64,000 bases of DNA from Larix kaempferi (taxonomy: Eukaryota; Streptophyta; Pinopsida; Pinales; Pinaceae). This document shows positions 11,246 to 21,290 of this stretch, in pieces. Each line of letters starts with the position of its first letter. Position 1 is the first letter of the stretch. The DNA lies in the NCBI GenBank assembly GCA_027924585.1, contig BSBM01001664.1:922501-986500 (forward strand). The letters run 5' to 3'. A program made the position numbers and the translations under genes. Below the pieces are notes generated by a model that was not told where the DNA came from, made no database searches, and saw only the letters and a list, made by a program, of their open reading frames with translations.

Positions 11246-12545
11246 CACTTATGATGATGATGATGGTGATGATGGTGGTGATGGTCATGGTCATGGTCAT
11301 GGTCATGGTCATGGTGATGAAGATGATGACGATGGAGAAGATGATGATGATGGAGATGTTGATGAGGAACCTAGAGTTAGAGTTAGAGTTAGAGTTAGGG
11401 TTAGTGTTAGAGTTAATGATGATGATGGATATGGTGGTGATGATGAAGACATTGATGATGATGGTGATGGTGATGGTGACAATGACGGTGATGGTGATGG
11501 TGATGGTGAGGATGAAGAAGATGGCTTAGTGCTAGGGTTTGGGTGAGGGTTAGGGCTAGAGTTATAGAAGGAAATTGAATTAGGGTTAGAGTTAGACTTA
11601 ATGATGATGATGAAGATGGTGGTGATGATGAAGACGTTGATGGTGGTGGTGATGGTGATGGTGAGGATGAAGAAGATGGTTTAGTGCTAGGGTTTGGGTG
11701 AGGGTTAGGGCTAGAGTTAGAGTTAATGATGATGATGAAGACATGATGATGATGGTGATAGTGACGGTGATGGTGATGGTGATGGTGAGGATGAAGAAGA
11801 TGGCTTAGTGCTAGGGTTTGGGTAAGGGTTAGGGCTAGAATCATAGAAGGAAATTGAATTAGGGTTAGAGTTAGAGTTAATGATGATGATGAAGACATGA
11901 TGATGATGGTGACGGTGACGGTGATGGTGATGGTGATGGTGAGGATGAAAAAGATGGCTTAGTGCTAGGGTTTGGGTGAGGATTAGGGCTAGAGTTAGAG
12001 TTAATGATGATGATGAAGACATGATGATGATGGTGACGGTGACGGTGATGGTGATGGTGATGGTGAGGATGAAGAAGATGGCTTAGTGCGAGGGTTAGGG
12101 CTAGAATCATAAAAGGAAATTGAATTAGGGTTAGAGTTAGAGTTAATGATGATGATGAAGAGATGATGATGATGGTGACGGTGACGGTGATGGTGATGGT
12201 GATGGTGAGGATGAAGAAGATGGCTTAGTGCTATGGTTTGGGTGAGGGTTAGGGTTAGAATCATAGAAGGAAATTGAATTAGGGTTAGAGTTAGAGTTAA
12301 TGATGATGGTGATGGTGATGGTGACGGTGATGGTGACGGTGATGATGATGGTGATGGCGATGGTGAGGATGAAGAAGATGGCTTAGTGCTAGGGTTTGGG
12401 TGAGGGTTAGGGCTAGAGTTATAGAAGGAAATTGAATTAGGGTTAGAGTTAGAGTTAATGATGATGATGAAGACATTGACGGTGATGGTGATGGTGATGG
12501 TGAGGATGAAGAAGATGGTTTAGTGCTGGGGTTTGGCTGAGGGTA
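11246..12545 (-). repeat. GATG/TTAGGG-like higher-order minisatellite
   Basis: A compound unit of (GATGGT)n, GAGGATGAAGAAGATGG, TTAGTGCTAGGGTTTGGG and GAATTAGGGTTAGAGTTAG repeats about eight times. The block GATGAAGAAG (or a variant) starts at 11511, 11666, 11790, 11944, 12068, 12210, 12368 and 12505, so units are 124 to 158 bp. The TTAGGG/TTAGAG strings look like telomere repeats but are degenerate. Asp/Met-rich or His/Ser-rich frames through it are repeat translations. Confidence 0.85.
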
Positions 12546-14176
12546 TGTGCTAGGGTTTGGGAAGATGGTTTGGAAATAGTTCTTCATTGAATCTCATAAT
12601 TTCCTATAAATCAAAGCCATGGGGTAGACTTGAAGAAGAGAATAATTGTAAGGTCATGTGGGAAGAAAGAGCTTGGAGATCAAACACCTCATTCTCTCAT
12701 CTTTACCATTCATTGTATTCATTCTTACTTGAGTTATTTCATTAAGGAAGTAAGTGTTCTTCAGTCAGTATAGCTAGAGAGAGATTTTAATAAGGAAAAT
12801 GACCCATCCCAAGGAGAGTGTTGGAGCTAAATTGCCTCAAATCATTTTTTCTCAAATGATGTTACACATTTGTATGCTTTTCCATTTGAAGGATATATGA
12901 GTTTTGTTTTTTCCATCCATTTATTGTATTTGAATTACATTCTTGTATTTAATATTATGATATGATTGCTTGCATGCTTCTTAGTTATATATTTTCTATT
13001 ATAGTATTCTCATGCTTGTCAAATAAATAACCATTGTATATTGTCTCGCTCACAACTTGGATATATTAACAAATTTCGCTCATCATTGCAACAAAATCCC
13101 TAAAATAGATTGACTACTCCATTTTGGGTTTAGAATCTTGCTCAGTTAATCTTACTTACTAGGTTGTTTTTAGTTGTTTTCTAACCTCTAGTGACATGCA
13201 AAGTCATTAACTAGCATGCAAACTCACTTAGCAACCCTTGTAAGGAATCAAGGTTTTTGGAATTTTATTTTGCATGATCTTGGTGACTTGCACATTTTTT
13301 CTCTTTTTCTCAGAAGAGTTCAATGGTAGAATCCCTAATTTTCATTAGTGTTCCATAGTGGCCAATGTAATATGCATGCAAATTCATTTCATAGGAAGTG
13401 TAACTATTTACTTGTGTAACTTGCATAGTTATCTTTGTAACAAGTCATGAATTTTTAAATTAAATCACTTAAGGGATAGAAGGTGGACTCATAATTCCTA
13501 AGTGTCTAATCACATAAATGGATTATCATTTGTCATTTGCACATGGATTCATAACTAAGGACACTATATACTACCTTTTGAATTGTTATTTTTATTTATA
13601 TTATTTAAACTCATCTCAAAATAATAGTTAAGAATTTAATCAATTACCACTTGCAGTCATTACCATTATGTCACGTCCCCTCCCATTGTTCCCAAGCAAG
13701 GCAGAGAACATGACACTAAAACCACTTGCGCAGGTTTGGTAACTTCTAGAATGTAAATGATTAGATGATTGTAAACATTCATTCAATAAACCATAAACAT
13801 TTAGGATATGTTGTGTGTAATTTCTTAAGACAAATTTGTGAAATAATAACCATTCAAATAACATGCAATTAACACTATGATCCATAGATGAGAGTTTTGA
13901 ATCGAAGACAAAATCATGTATGCAAAAATGTAATCAAGGACAAACTCATATACACAAGTGCAAATGCATCTATTAATATGCAAAAATGATCCAATCATGT
14001 ACAATTTTTGGAAAAATGGAACATCGTTCCCAGCGTCTATATAATGGCAACTCATGCCCCGTACAAAAAAAGGCAACTCATGCCCTATACAAAATATGGC
14101 CCATGGTGCCCTGTACAAAATATGGCAACTCATGCTGAAAATGCCACATCGTGGCTACTGTACATAGGAGGGTCTC
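12546..14176. other. No gene recognised between satellite and gene 2
   Basis: AT-rich. Near 14040-14130 are several imperfect copies of a GGCAACTCATGCC plus TACAAAA motif, just downstream of the stop codon of gene 2 on the minus strand. Nothing else is interpretable. Confidence 0.3.
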
Positions 14177-17100
14177 TCAATCCTCCTGCCCACCCTCGGA
14201 GCTCCCAGGTGCATCTCCAAAATCAATCTTCCTCTTCTTCATGCTAGAGGAAGCTGGGTCCTTCCGGCGTCTTTGAGCACGTCCCCCTGAGCCCTGAAAC
14301 GATAACAATAATATGTCAACTTTTCCTGGCAATTATACAAGTATAAAACATAATTTCAAACTAAAAATAGTTTTCAAATCTTGGATAACTCACCACATGC
14401 GAGACTGTAAGTCGTGAGGGGGTCTCCCTCCTCCGTGATCCAAGTCTCTTGGAAATGCCACCCTACAACATTTAGAACAATCAAATCAATGCTGAAACTA
14501 GATGCATATAGTAATTTTCGTTAAAATTGAATGAGAGTTAAATGATAAACTAGTCAATCTCACCGTGAACAAAATCGGCTGGTCTTCGGGGCTGGCAGAT
14601 GGAGCAGTCGGCTGGACAGCCTGCTTCGATGCTAGGGTGGATGGTAAAGGGGAGGATGTAGCCACATCAATGGTGGCTACACCACTGGGGGTAACAGTGG
14701 AAGAAGGGGGTGTGGCAGGAGGAGGCATGGACTAGGGTGGGGGAAGTGGAGATGTACGTCTAGGGCTATAAACCCCAACTGGCTGTAGTATGGATGGGTG
14801 CACCCTGGAAGGGGAAGCGAGTGTGGTGGGGGAATGTGGGGGGGGCAAGGTCTGTGTTGTGGTAGAGGGATGGGTGGTGTGCCGTGGTCGGATGGGGGAG
14901 TGTGGGAACATGGGAAACTGATACAGAGGTGGAGCTGGATATGATGCGTAAGGGGGAGCTGGATGGAATTGTGGTGCTATATAGGAGTGGGGGGCTGGAT
15001 GGAAGGGGTTGGGGAATGGGGCATGTATGCCAGGGGATACAACTGGCATATAGGGTAGCCGAAAGGTCGAGGAGGGAGGAATATTGGCACTGGCAGGCCG
15101 AGGTGCTTGCACCTACATACACATTTATAACTTCATGGTTTAATATACAAAAATATAAATATACACAGACAAGTCATCGTATTTGAAATTAAATTTATGC
15201 TTTAATACACACAATACCTGTGCACAGGGAGAACTGCTAGTCCCTGGTGGTGGTGGCTGGTCGCTGGAGCCCGCGTACACTTGTGCGAACACTACAATTT
15301 TTAGACTGAACTTATAAAAACAATATTAACAATATTAAACACAATGAAAATGAGAATGACAACGATGGTACTTAGAAAACATGACTGCAATAAATTTATA
15401 TTCAAGTTAGATGATATCCAATATTTTGAAAGGATAGAAGGTGGCATGGCATGAAATTAAAATTAAATAAGGTGAGAGGGCATAGAAGGTGACATGGTGA
15501 GCTTTTCCTTTTCTAGAGTCATCTCCATGAGTAGGTGAGCTTTTCCTTTTCTAGAGTCATCCCCATGAGTAGGTGAGCTTTTCCTTTGGCCCTAGAGAGA
15601 TGTGCAGTGTCTCATAAGCAAATGGAATTCATGTCTATTTACAAATTTGAATTGGAAACCTATGTAATGTGTTTGGGTTCTTGGTGAAGAGTTCCTAGGT
15701 TTTGATGTCTTCTTATAGATTTGTAGTTTCCTAGAAGCTTGATTCACCCAGTGGAAAAGTATTTGCATCCCTAGAGTGAGGATCTTGAGTCCCTTTATTT
15801 CCATAACATTTACATCATCAAATAAAATGGCATCTCATTGTTTAAATTTGCAAAGAGGTGCTAAATAGTGGTTAAGTTAGTGTGCATGTTATTTAATACA
15901 CTTTAGAGTGTTGATCGTTAGAAAAAGGAAGAAAGAGAAATCTTTTTCGCGGTTAACTTACTTACAAGCTTGAATGTGCTATGTTCTTTTGCATTGAACG
16001 AGTAATTATGTGTTCTTGATTGAATAGCTATGTTGTCAGAATGATATCACTTGATTGAAATCAAAGAAATCTTGAGTGAAATGAGTTAAATGAGTATTCT
16101 TGATGCCAAATATTTTATCGAGTTGAATTTGAATCAAGATAATAGCAAGGCCCCATAGACCATATTTGTAAGATTATCGCTCTTCCTTATGGGCCTTACA
16201 TCATTTTCAAAAAACTTTAGTGACAATACATGTGATAAGTTGTTTTACGTTGTTTATATGTCTTTCCTAATAGCATGTTTTAGGAGTAGTAGTATGATTA
16301 CTTTCAGTCTCAAGTATTAGAATAAATTGGAAATCCCGTGATAATAAACTAGGGTAATAAGGACATGAGAAACATCAGGTTCTTGAATTTCTAGAAGCTT
16401 GGCCACTATGAATACGTTGACGGTGATGGTGATGTTGGTGACAACATTAATGACAAATGCTTGAGGAATGGCAAAGAAGATGATGATGTGGATGGCTTGA
16501 AGAACACACATGGCATGAAGAACCATGGAGGTGGGCATTGGAGCCATTGGAACACCTAATGAGCCAAATGACCCATTCTGTGGTCATTTGTGGTTTGATG
16601 GGGCAGTGGAACCCTTGGTGATGGTCCATGCTACCATTTGATGATGGGATTGATGTCCATTGAAAGCATGTTGATTAAATACTAAATGATTGACTCTTGA
16701 TGGTGGAACCCACATTGAACCCCACATACAAATTGAATCAGCCCTTATCTAATGGCACTTACGATGGATGTTGAAGCCCTTGAACCTTGAAGATGTCCAT
16801 ATGTGGAATCCTTGATGTATGGTGATGAAGAAATAATGTATTGTTGCCTTGGGGTTCTTGGAATTGTTTGTGGTCTATTGTTGTGGGTGTGATGGAGCCC
16901 TTGCCCTTATAATTGCTTGACGAAACCTTTGATGCTGAAGTATTTAAACATGATGATGTAGAAGCCCAAAAAAAAAATGAGGAAGCCCTAAGTTTCTAAC
17001 ATGGCCTTTGATGTGGTTATGTGAAGTCAACCAAAACAAGCATGCAAATAAAACATTGTATGTGAACTATTATGTGTCCATTCAAAGGACAAAGTCGGCT

Positions 17101-19297
17101 CAGCAATTAAAAATGAAAATTACATAGACAGGTCGATTGAATATCATGTGATATGATGTGCATGTACAACAGAAAGACATGACGATCTAGACAGTATGAA
17201 GAGACTAATGATATTTTGGGCAGCAGTTTGGTGAAAGGAGAGAATGGTGTATTTGTGTATATCCTGGTTAAAATTATGACAGAGTGATGATGAGCAGAAA
17301 GTGATATAAATGTGGATATGTTTGATATCTTGACAGCAGAATGATAATTTGCCTATGGTTAATGACAGTTTGATGACAGGTTAAAGATGTGAATGTAGAT
17401 AGAATATTGATATGTTTGAGAAGATGCTGGACATGATGAAATAGGGACAGAATGATGATTGAAGACAAGGTGTTGGCAACAGATTGATGAATGAGATGAT
17501 GTGAATAATGACATGACTATGATATGTATGATATGTGACAACTATGTAATCGTAAATACAAGCAGGGTCTTGTATCCATTTTCTCAGTAGGATCTAAGAA
17601 AAACTAGGCTAGGTCCTAGATGATGAGTTGGTGCTCATTGTATCAGTTGGTGCTGAATTGCCTCACGGTTGTAGCCGTTGAACCAAATACAAAAGATTAC
17701 AAAAACTATATCTAGTCTCGTATTATGTGTTGATGTGTTTCATTAGTTGATAGTTAGTTCATTGATGAATATGATGTGAATGTGAAATGATGATATAAGA
17801 GTTGGTGATTGAAGTTGAAATTAAATAAAGTATAGGCTCACTAATTCACCCCCCCCTCTCAGTGAGCATTGTGTTTAACACAAATGTTTATAGTTTTGTT
17901 AGGTTTTCATGTTTGATAATGTTTCATTTTTTTTTGGGTGGGATTATACGAATTTATATCTCTCAAATAAATTAGACAATATTATAAGCACAACTGTAAA
18001 ATATGATGATAATATGGTAATTACTCAATGCTAATTGATTTGTAATTACTAAACACAAATTACTCGTAACTGGATCTAATTATTCAAAGTAAAGAAGTTA
18101 CCTGTGTGTATGGTGCCGCAATCTCCTCTGCTGCCGCCATGGCTCCATCGAGGTCAAAGGGACCGACATCCTCCCACCTGGGGGGTGGAGACCCGACACC
18201 CAATAACTGAACATTAAAACAAATAAAGTCAACAATGTGTAATTCAAAGTTAAATATATTAAACAATACGATATCAAATAAAATACAACAAATACTTGAA
18301 CATTAAATAAAACAATAGCAAACCTGATCCATGAAGCTCCCTGTGGCATGTTGCTGCATATCACCATGGCAAGAATGACCACAGTGAGAACAACGGTGTG
18401 TCGTTGTTCTAGCAGAACTAGAAGGCCCCGCCTAGGTTCCACCTGTACCCGGCATGTCTCGGCCACCACCCATAGACTGTGCAGCTATCTGTGTCTCACC
18501 GATGTCCTCCCGGATCTAGGAAGACATGGCCACAAATTTGGTATGTCTAAGCAAGTCATGTGTGGCACATCTGACAGAGTCATGAATCTCATCTAGACCG
18601 CTACCAAACCCGGGTGGCTGAGGAGGGGGGTTTGGCTCTCTCCTGGCTGCAGGAGGTCCTCTAAGCAGGTTGCGGTGTGCTTGAGGTTGATCTTGGGTAG
18701 AGCCAAGACCGACACCCTGAAACTCAGTGATGTCAAAATAGTTGACATGGTACCCTAGCTCAAACTTAGCCCACAATTTCTGAAGGAAATACTGTGGGAC
18801 CTCCAAATTGTTGCACGGGGGCCTGTCAAACACCATGAACCACCTCTGTCTCCAGTTATCTCTCCATGGCTGGTAAATGCACCATTCCATGCAAACCCGA
18901 GCCCTCGTCAAAGCTGAAGGCTGTCCGATCGAGGGAACTATGAACTTGCTATACAACTGGGCTTTGCTCATGTTGAGGTCTTTTATTTGCTCTTTTGACA
19001 ACCCAGTGGAGTAGTGTTCCCTCATTCGAGCCCTGTATTGGCTCAAGTTTGTTATCTCACTGTGTGCAATATTGATTGATTCAATAATGTTTTGAAGTGA
19101 TGAAGCCAAGGAAACCCGAGAGGGTTCCCTGGTACTATTCAATTCATTACTTAGTGCCCTCAATTGATTTAAGTCTTAGTGTAATTGATCTTCATGGTTT
19201 TCATTGGGTTCATTGTCGGTTCCATATTCTCTTCTGGAGGTCGGGTTTCATCGGATGGTGGTGGTGTGTCTGACATCTTGTTAGGTGTGTAGATGGC
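14177..19297 (-). pseudogene. Gene 2: unknown multi-exon protein of the giant element, broken
   Basis: Exons inferred from GT-AG borders and frame on the minus strand are 19297-18324, 18206-18102, 15291-15218, 15112-14564, 14462-14394 and 14293-14177. A 5' exon probably ends at 19408 (CTAG then GTAAGT). The start is ATG 19276-19274 (MSDTPPPSDETRPP). Visible parts: a helical N-terminal region; a conserved block with EWCIYQPWRDNW, RWFMVFDRPP and YHVNYFDITEFQ; a Cys/His cluster CSHCGHSCHGD; a long Pro-rich region; and a basic, nuclear-signal-like end SSSMKKRKIDFG. A frameshift near 19225 and in-frame TAA or TAG codons (before DLNQ, after VAMSS, after GTGGT, after PLPPP) kill it. The step from exon 18102 to 15291 is out of phase, so an exon may be missing in the 2.8-kb intron. 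I do not recognise the family. A second copy lies at 38565-40195. Confidence 0.6.
15292..18101 (-). other. Large intron or insertion within gene 2
   Basis: Holds no convincing coding sequence. 15501-15587 is a 38-bp tandem repeat (GCTTTTCC starts at 15501, 15539 and 15577). From about 16400 to 17560 the sequence is rich in degenerate ATGATG words, which produce His/Met-rich spurious frames. A later insertion inside the intron is possible but no borders are visible. Confidence 0.35.
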
Positions 19298-19510
19298 CTG
19301 CAATTAAATTTCCTTGGTTTTTTAATGGATTGTAAATTTTTTTTAAAAATTGAAATTCAAATGGAAAACAAAAATAAAGACAAATTTGTGCTTTGAGGAG
19401 CACTTACCTAGAGAAACGGACGGCACCGTGGTGTAGGGGCGACTGCTTCGTGTTGATGACGACGAGGGTGCACGAGGAGTCATTCGCGGGGTTGAAGGTG
19501 CCCTCGCGGG

Positions 19511-19590
19511 TTGGTAATTTAGCTCACGGGTTTGTCAAAAATGACAAAACCCGTGAGCTCTGTTTTTTTTATAAAAAAACAGAGGCACGC
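19511..19590. promoter_or_regulatory. Two adjacent hairpins upstream of gene 2
   Basis: AGCTCACGGGTTTGTCA pairs with TGACAAAACCCGTGAGCT across a 3-4 base loop, with one bulged A. It is followed at once by CTCTGTTTTTTTTAT pairing with AAAAAAACAGAG. Alternating purine-pyrimidine GCACGCACGCG and GCGTACGCG strings follow. The block sits between the right terminal repeat and gene 2. The ACAGAGCTC part matches the left subterminal block. Confidence 0.6.
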
Positions 19591-19729
19591 ACGCGTTACT
19601 AATGCGTACGCGTCAAGGGCGCGTGCGCGCCCCTTTTGTCCACCTGGGCTGAACCACGTGGACGTTCGGCATTGCCGAAGCAGGGACGCGTGCGTGCCTT
19701 TGGAGGCGCGTGCGCGTCCTTTTTCTTTT

Positions 19730-19747
19730 CCACTCACGTGCCCTTGT
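19730..19747 (-). repeat. Right terminal inverted repeat
   Basis: Reverse complement reads ACAAGGGCACGTGAGTGG, matching 480-497 at 16 of 18 positions. The inner side has GCGCACGCGCC and CACGCACGCG subterminal repeats. Confidence 0.55.
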
Positions 19748-20064
19748 TGCGGTTATTTTGGGTACCCAAGACATTCTTAATCCAAGACAAATTCTTTCAT
19801 CGATTTGCTCTTAATAATCCTACAATTGTCATGCTGCACTAAGAGATGGATCATAAAGTAGAAAGTTTTGAAATAATTAATAAATCATATGAACATCAAT
19901 AAGCTCTATCATTAAATGATGGTATTCAAGGAAAACTCACAAAGGGAACTAGGAAAAGTGTCAAGGCAGTGATAGAAACATATTTTTTATTTTATTTTTA
20001 AAACATATTTTAATTGTTATTATTTTTTATTTGATTGACTAAAAAATAATAATAGATCTTATTT

Positions 20065-20289
20065 TGTCAAGGATACGGTGGCTCGTTGGTGGGGTTAGAT
20101 GGATTTCATTCCATCCACATGGGTTCAATTTCGTTGAGACGTCTTCTGGCTTGGATTACCAGCTGACGGTTTGCTCGACCTACCATCCACGATATGTGAG
20201 GAATTTTGTTGAGATTTCTCGTGTGTTGTTACCTTTCCTTGATTCCTTCGGAATAGCCAGAAGGTGATTTTTCCGCTGAAAAAAAAATA
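20065..20289 (+). mobile_element. tRNA-derived SINE
   Basis: About 220 bp, ending in a run of A. The head has an A-box-like GGCTCGTTGGTGGGG near 20079 and a B-box-like GGGTTCAATTTC near 20121, about 43 bp apart as in a tRNA gene. It is flanked by the same AATAATAATAGATCTTATTT sequence, which ends at 20064 and recurs ending at 20305. This is the long target duplication expected of LINE-driven retroposition. The small ORF in it is not a gene. Confidence 0.75.
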
Positions 20290-20357
20290 ATAATAGATCT
20301 TATTTCACAATCATTACATTTTAAAAAACAATATTACATTCCATTCTTCATATTAAT

Positions 20358-20793
20358 ATCACAAGAATATTCTAAGGCATCCATCCGTCCGTCCATCTCA
20401 AGTCTCATTCAATGGCTCTGTTTATGTGGCCACATGAGCAGAATTACACTGCGTCGAATTTATGGCCAAGCGAGTAGAATGGATGGCTCTTGTCTGCTTT
20501 CGTGTAGGAATCGGAGCTATAGATGGATGAGTTGTTCAGTCATGCTCCTTTTATTCCCCAAAATGTATCATTACAAAACGCTAATCTAAGTATTTCATAC
20601 AGTTGATCTAGAAGCAGCAGTTCTGGTGTGTCTTTCTTTCTGGCTGGCTTGCTAATTTGTTAATTACGGCAAATTCTGTCACAACAATAGATAGATTGGT
20701 TTCTCTCATAGATGCACATTGTGAATGCACACCGCCACCCATCCTTTCTCTTGATAGGCGAATATTCTGGATGCCTTAGAATATTCTTGTGAT
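20358..20793. repeat. 25-bp perfect inverted repeat, 386 bp apart
   Basis: 20358-20382 (begins ATCACAAGAATATTC) is the exact reverse complement of 20769-20793. The enclosed segment has no recognisable gene. It could be the ends of a small fold-back element or a local inverted duplication. No target duplication was found. Confidence 0.55.
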
Positions 20794-20980
20794 ACCGTCC
20801 AAAAAAGCACGGGTATTGAACGACTATATCTCCTTTTTTTTCTGCTTCCCATATGATTATATGCCTCTAGACGTTCCATCATTGCATTTCTGCAATAATG
20901 AAGATGCAAGTGGCTTCAATATCAAATAATTGTTGGTCAGCTAGAGTGTACCAACTGTGTAGTATTCCTAAGGATGACGT

Positions 20981-21216
20981 ATTTAGATTAAAAGAAGAGC
21001 AAGAGCACGAAGGCTCATACACAAAGATGGTAAACACCAATATGTTTATTTCATATAAAATTACTTACATATATAGTTGAGAGAGATCTCAACAAACCAA
21101 AACTCTGATCCTATATCTATGGATCTCAAACCTCTTATGCTATCTTGAGTAGATTCACTATAATCTAATCTCTGATTCTCTACTATTAAGCTTATCACTT
21201 TGACATTATTTCAACA
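20981..21216 (-). repeat. 3' LTR
   Basis: 236 bp. Closely similar to 22735-22896 plus 23201-23248, the 5' LTR with its insertion removed. Confidence 0.85.
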
Positions 21217-21290
21217 TCCTCCCTTAATGGAGAAATGGATCACAATACATAATATGTCTGTAGATCTAGGCTTACAAACCAGCATAAACT

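Larger units (their letters stand above)
5716..12545. repeat. Nested inverted repeat of satellite arrays (whole structure)
   Basis: Order along the plus strand: CAT/CTAACC minisatellite; three forward 'B' monomers; three reverse 'C' monomers; a central hairpin; about four forward 'C' monomers; three reverse 'B' monomers; GATG/TTAGGG-like minisatellite. The B-to-C junction at about 7085-7115 is the reverse complement of the junction at about 10130-10170, including the CGCTGGATGATTTTCCAAAG segment. The arms therefore arose by inverted duplication rather than independent insertion. The arms can pair over more than 2.4 kb. The outer minisatellite is about 0.3 kb on the left and 1.3 kb on the right. 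Confidence 0.85.
480..19747. mobile_element. Candidate giant (about 19.3 kb) DNA transposon, decayed
   Basis: Seen: an 18-nt sequence at 480-497 recurs as its reverse complement at 19730-19747 (16 of 18 identical, starting ACAAGGGC). Both ends continue into GCGTGC/GCGCG-rich subterminal repeats and then a shared A-tract followed by ACAGAGCTC. Two broken spliced genes converge from the ends, gene 1 on plus and gene 2 on minus. Each is preceded by a possible 5' exon with a GT donor close to the terminus (794 and 19407). The core between the genes is a 6.8-kb nested inverted repeat of satellite DNA. Known: terminal repeats plus subterminal repeats that transposase can bind are typical of large plant DNA transposons such as CACTA. 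Inferred: all these parts form one element. No convincing target duplication is visible, so the borders may be a few bases off. Confidence 0.55.

Noticed and set aside
11246-12545. An interstitial telomere
   Set aside because: Words are TTAGGG and TTAGAG mixed with GATG, not clean TTTAGGG arrays.
11106-12587. Asp-rich and His-rich proteins such as DDDGDDGGDGHGHGHG
   Set aside because: Read-through of GATG/CATC repeats. All three frames are open because the unit lacks stops.
16317-17541. Several His/Ile/Met-rich minus-strand ORFs
   Set aside because: Arise from degenerate ATGATG words in the gene 2 intron. No homologous block in the second gene 2 copy.
20079-20132. A functional tRNA gene
   Set aside because: A and B boxes are present, but no cloverleaf can be folded and a SINE tail with target duplication explains it.
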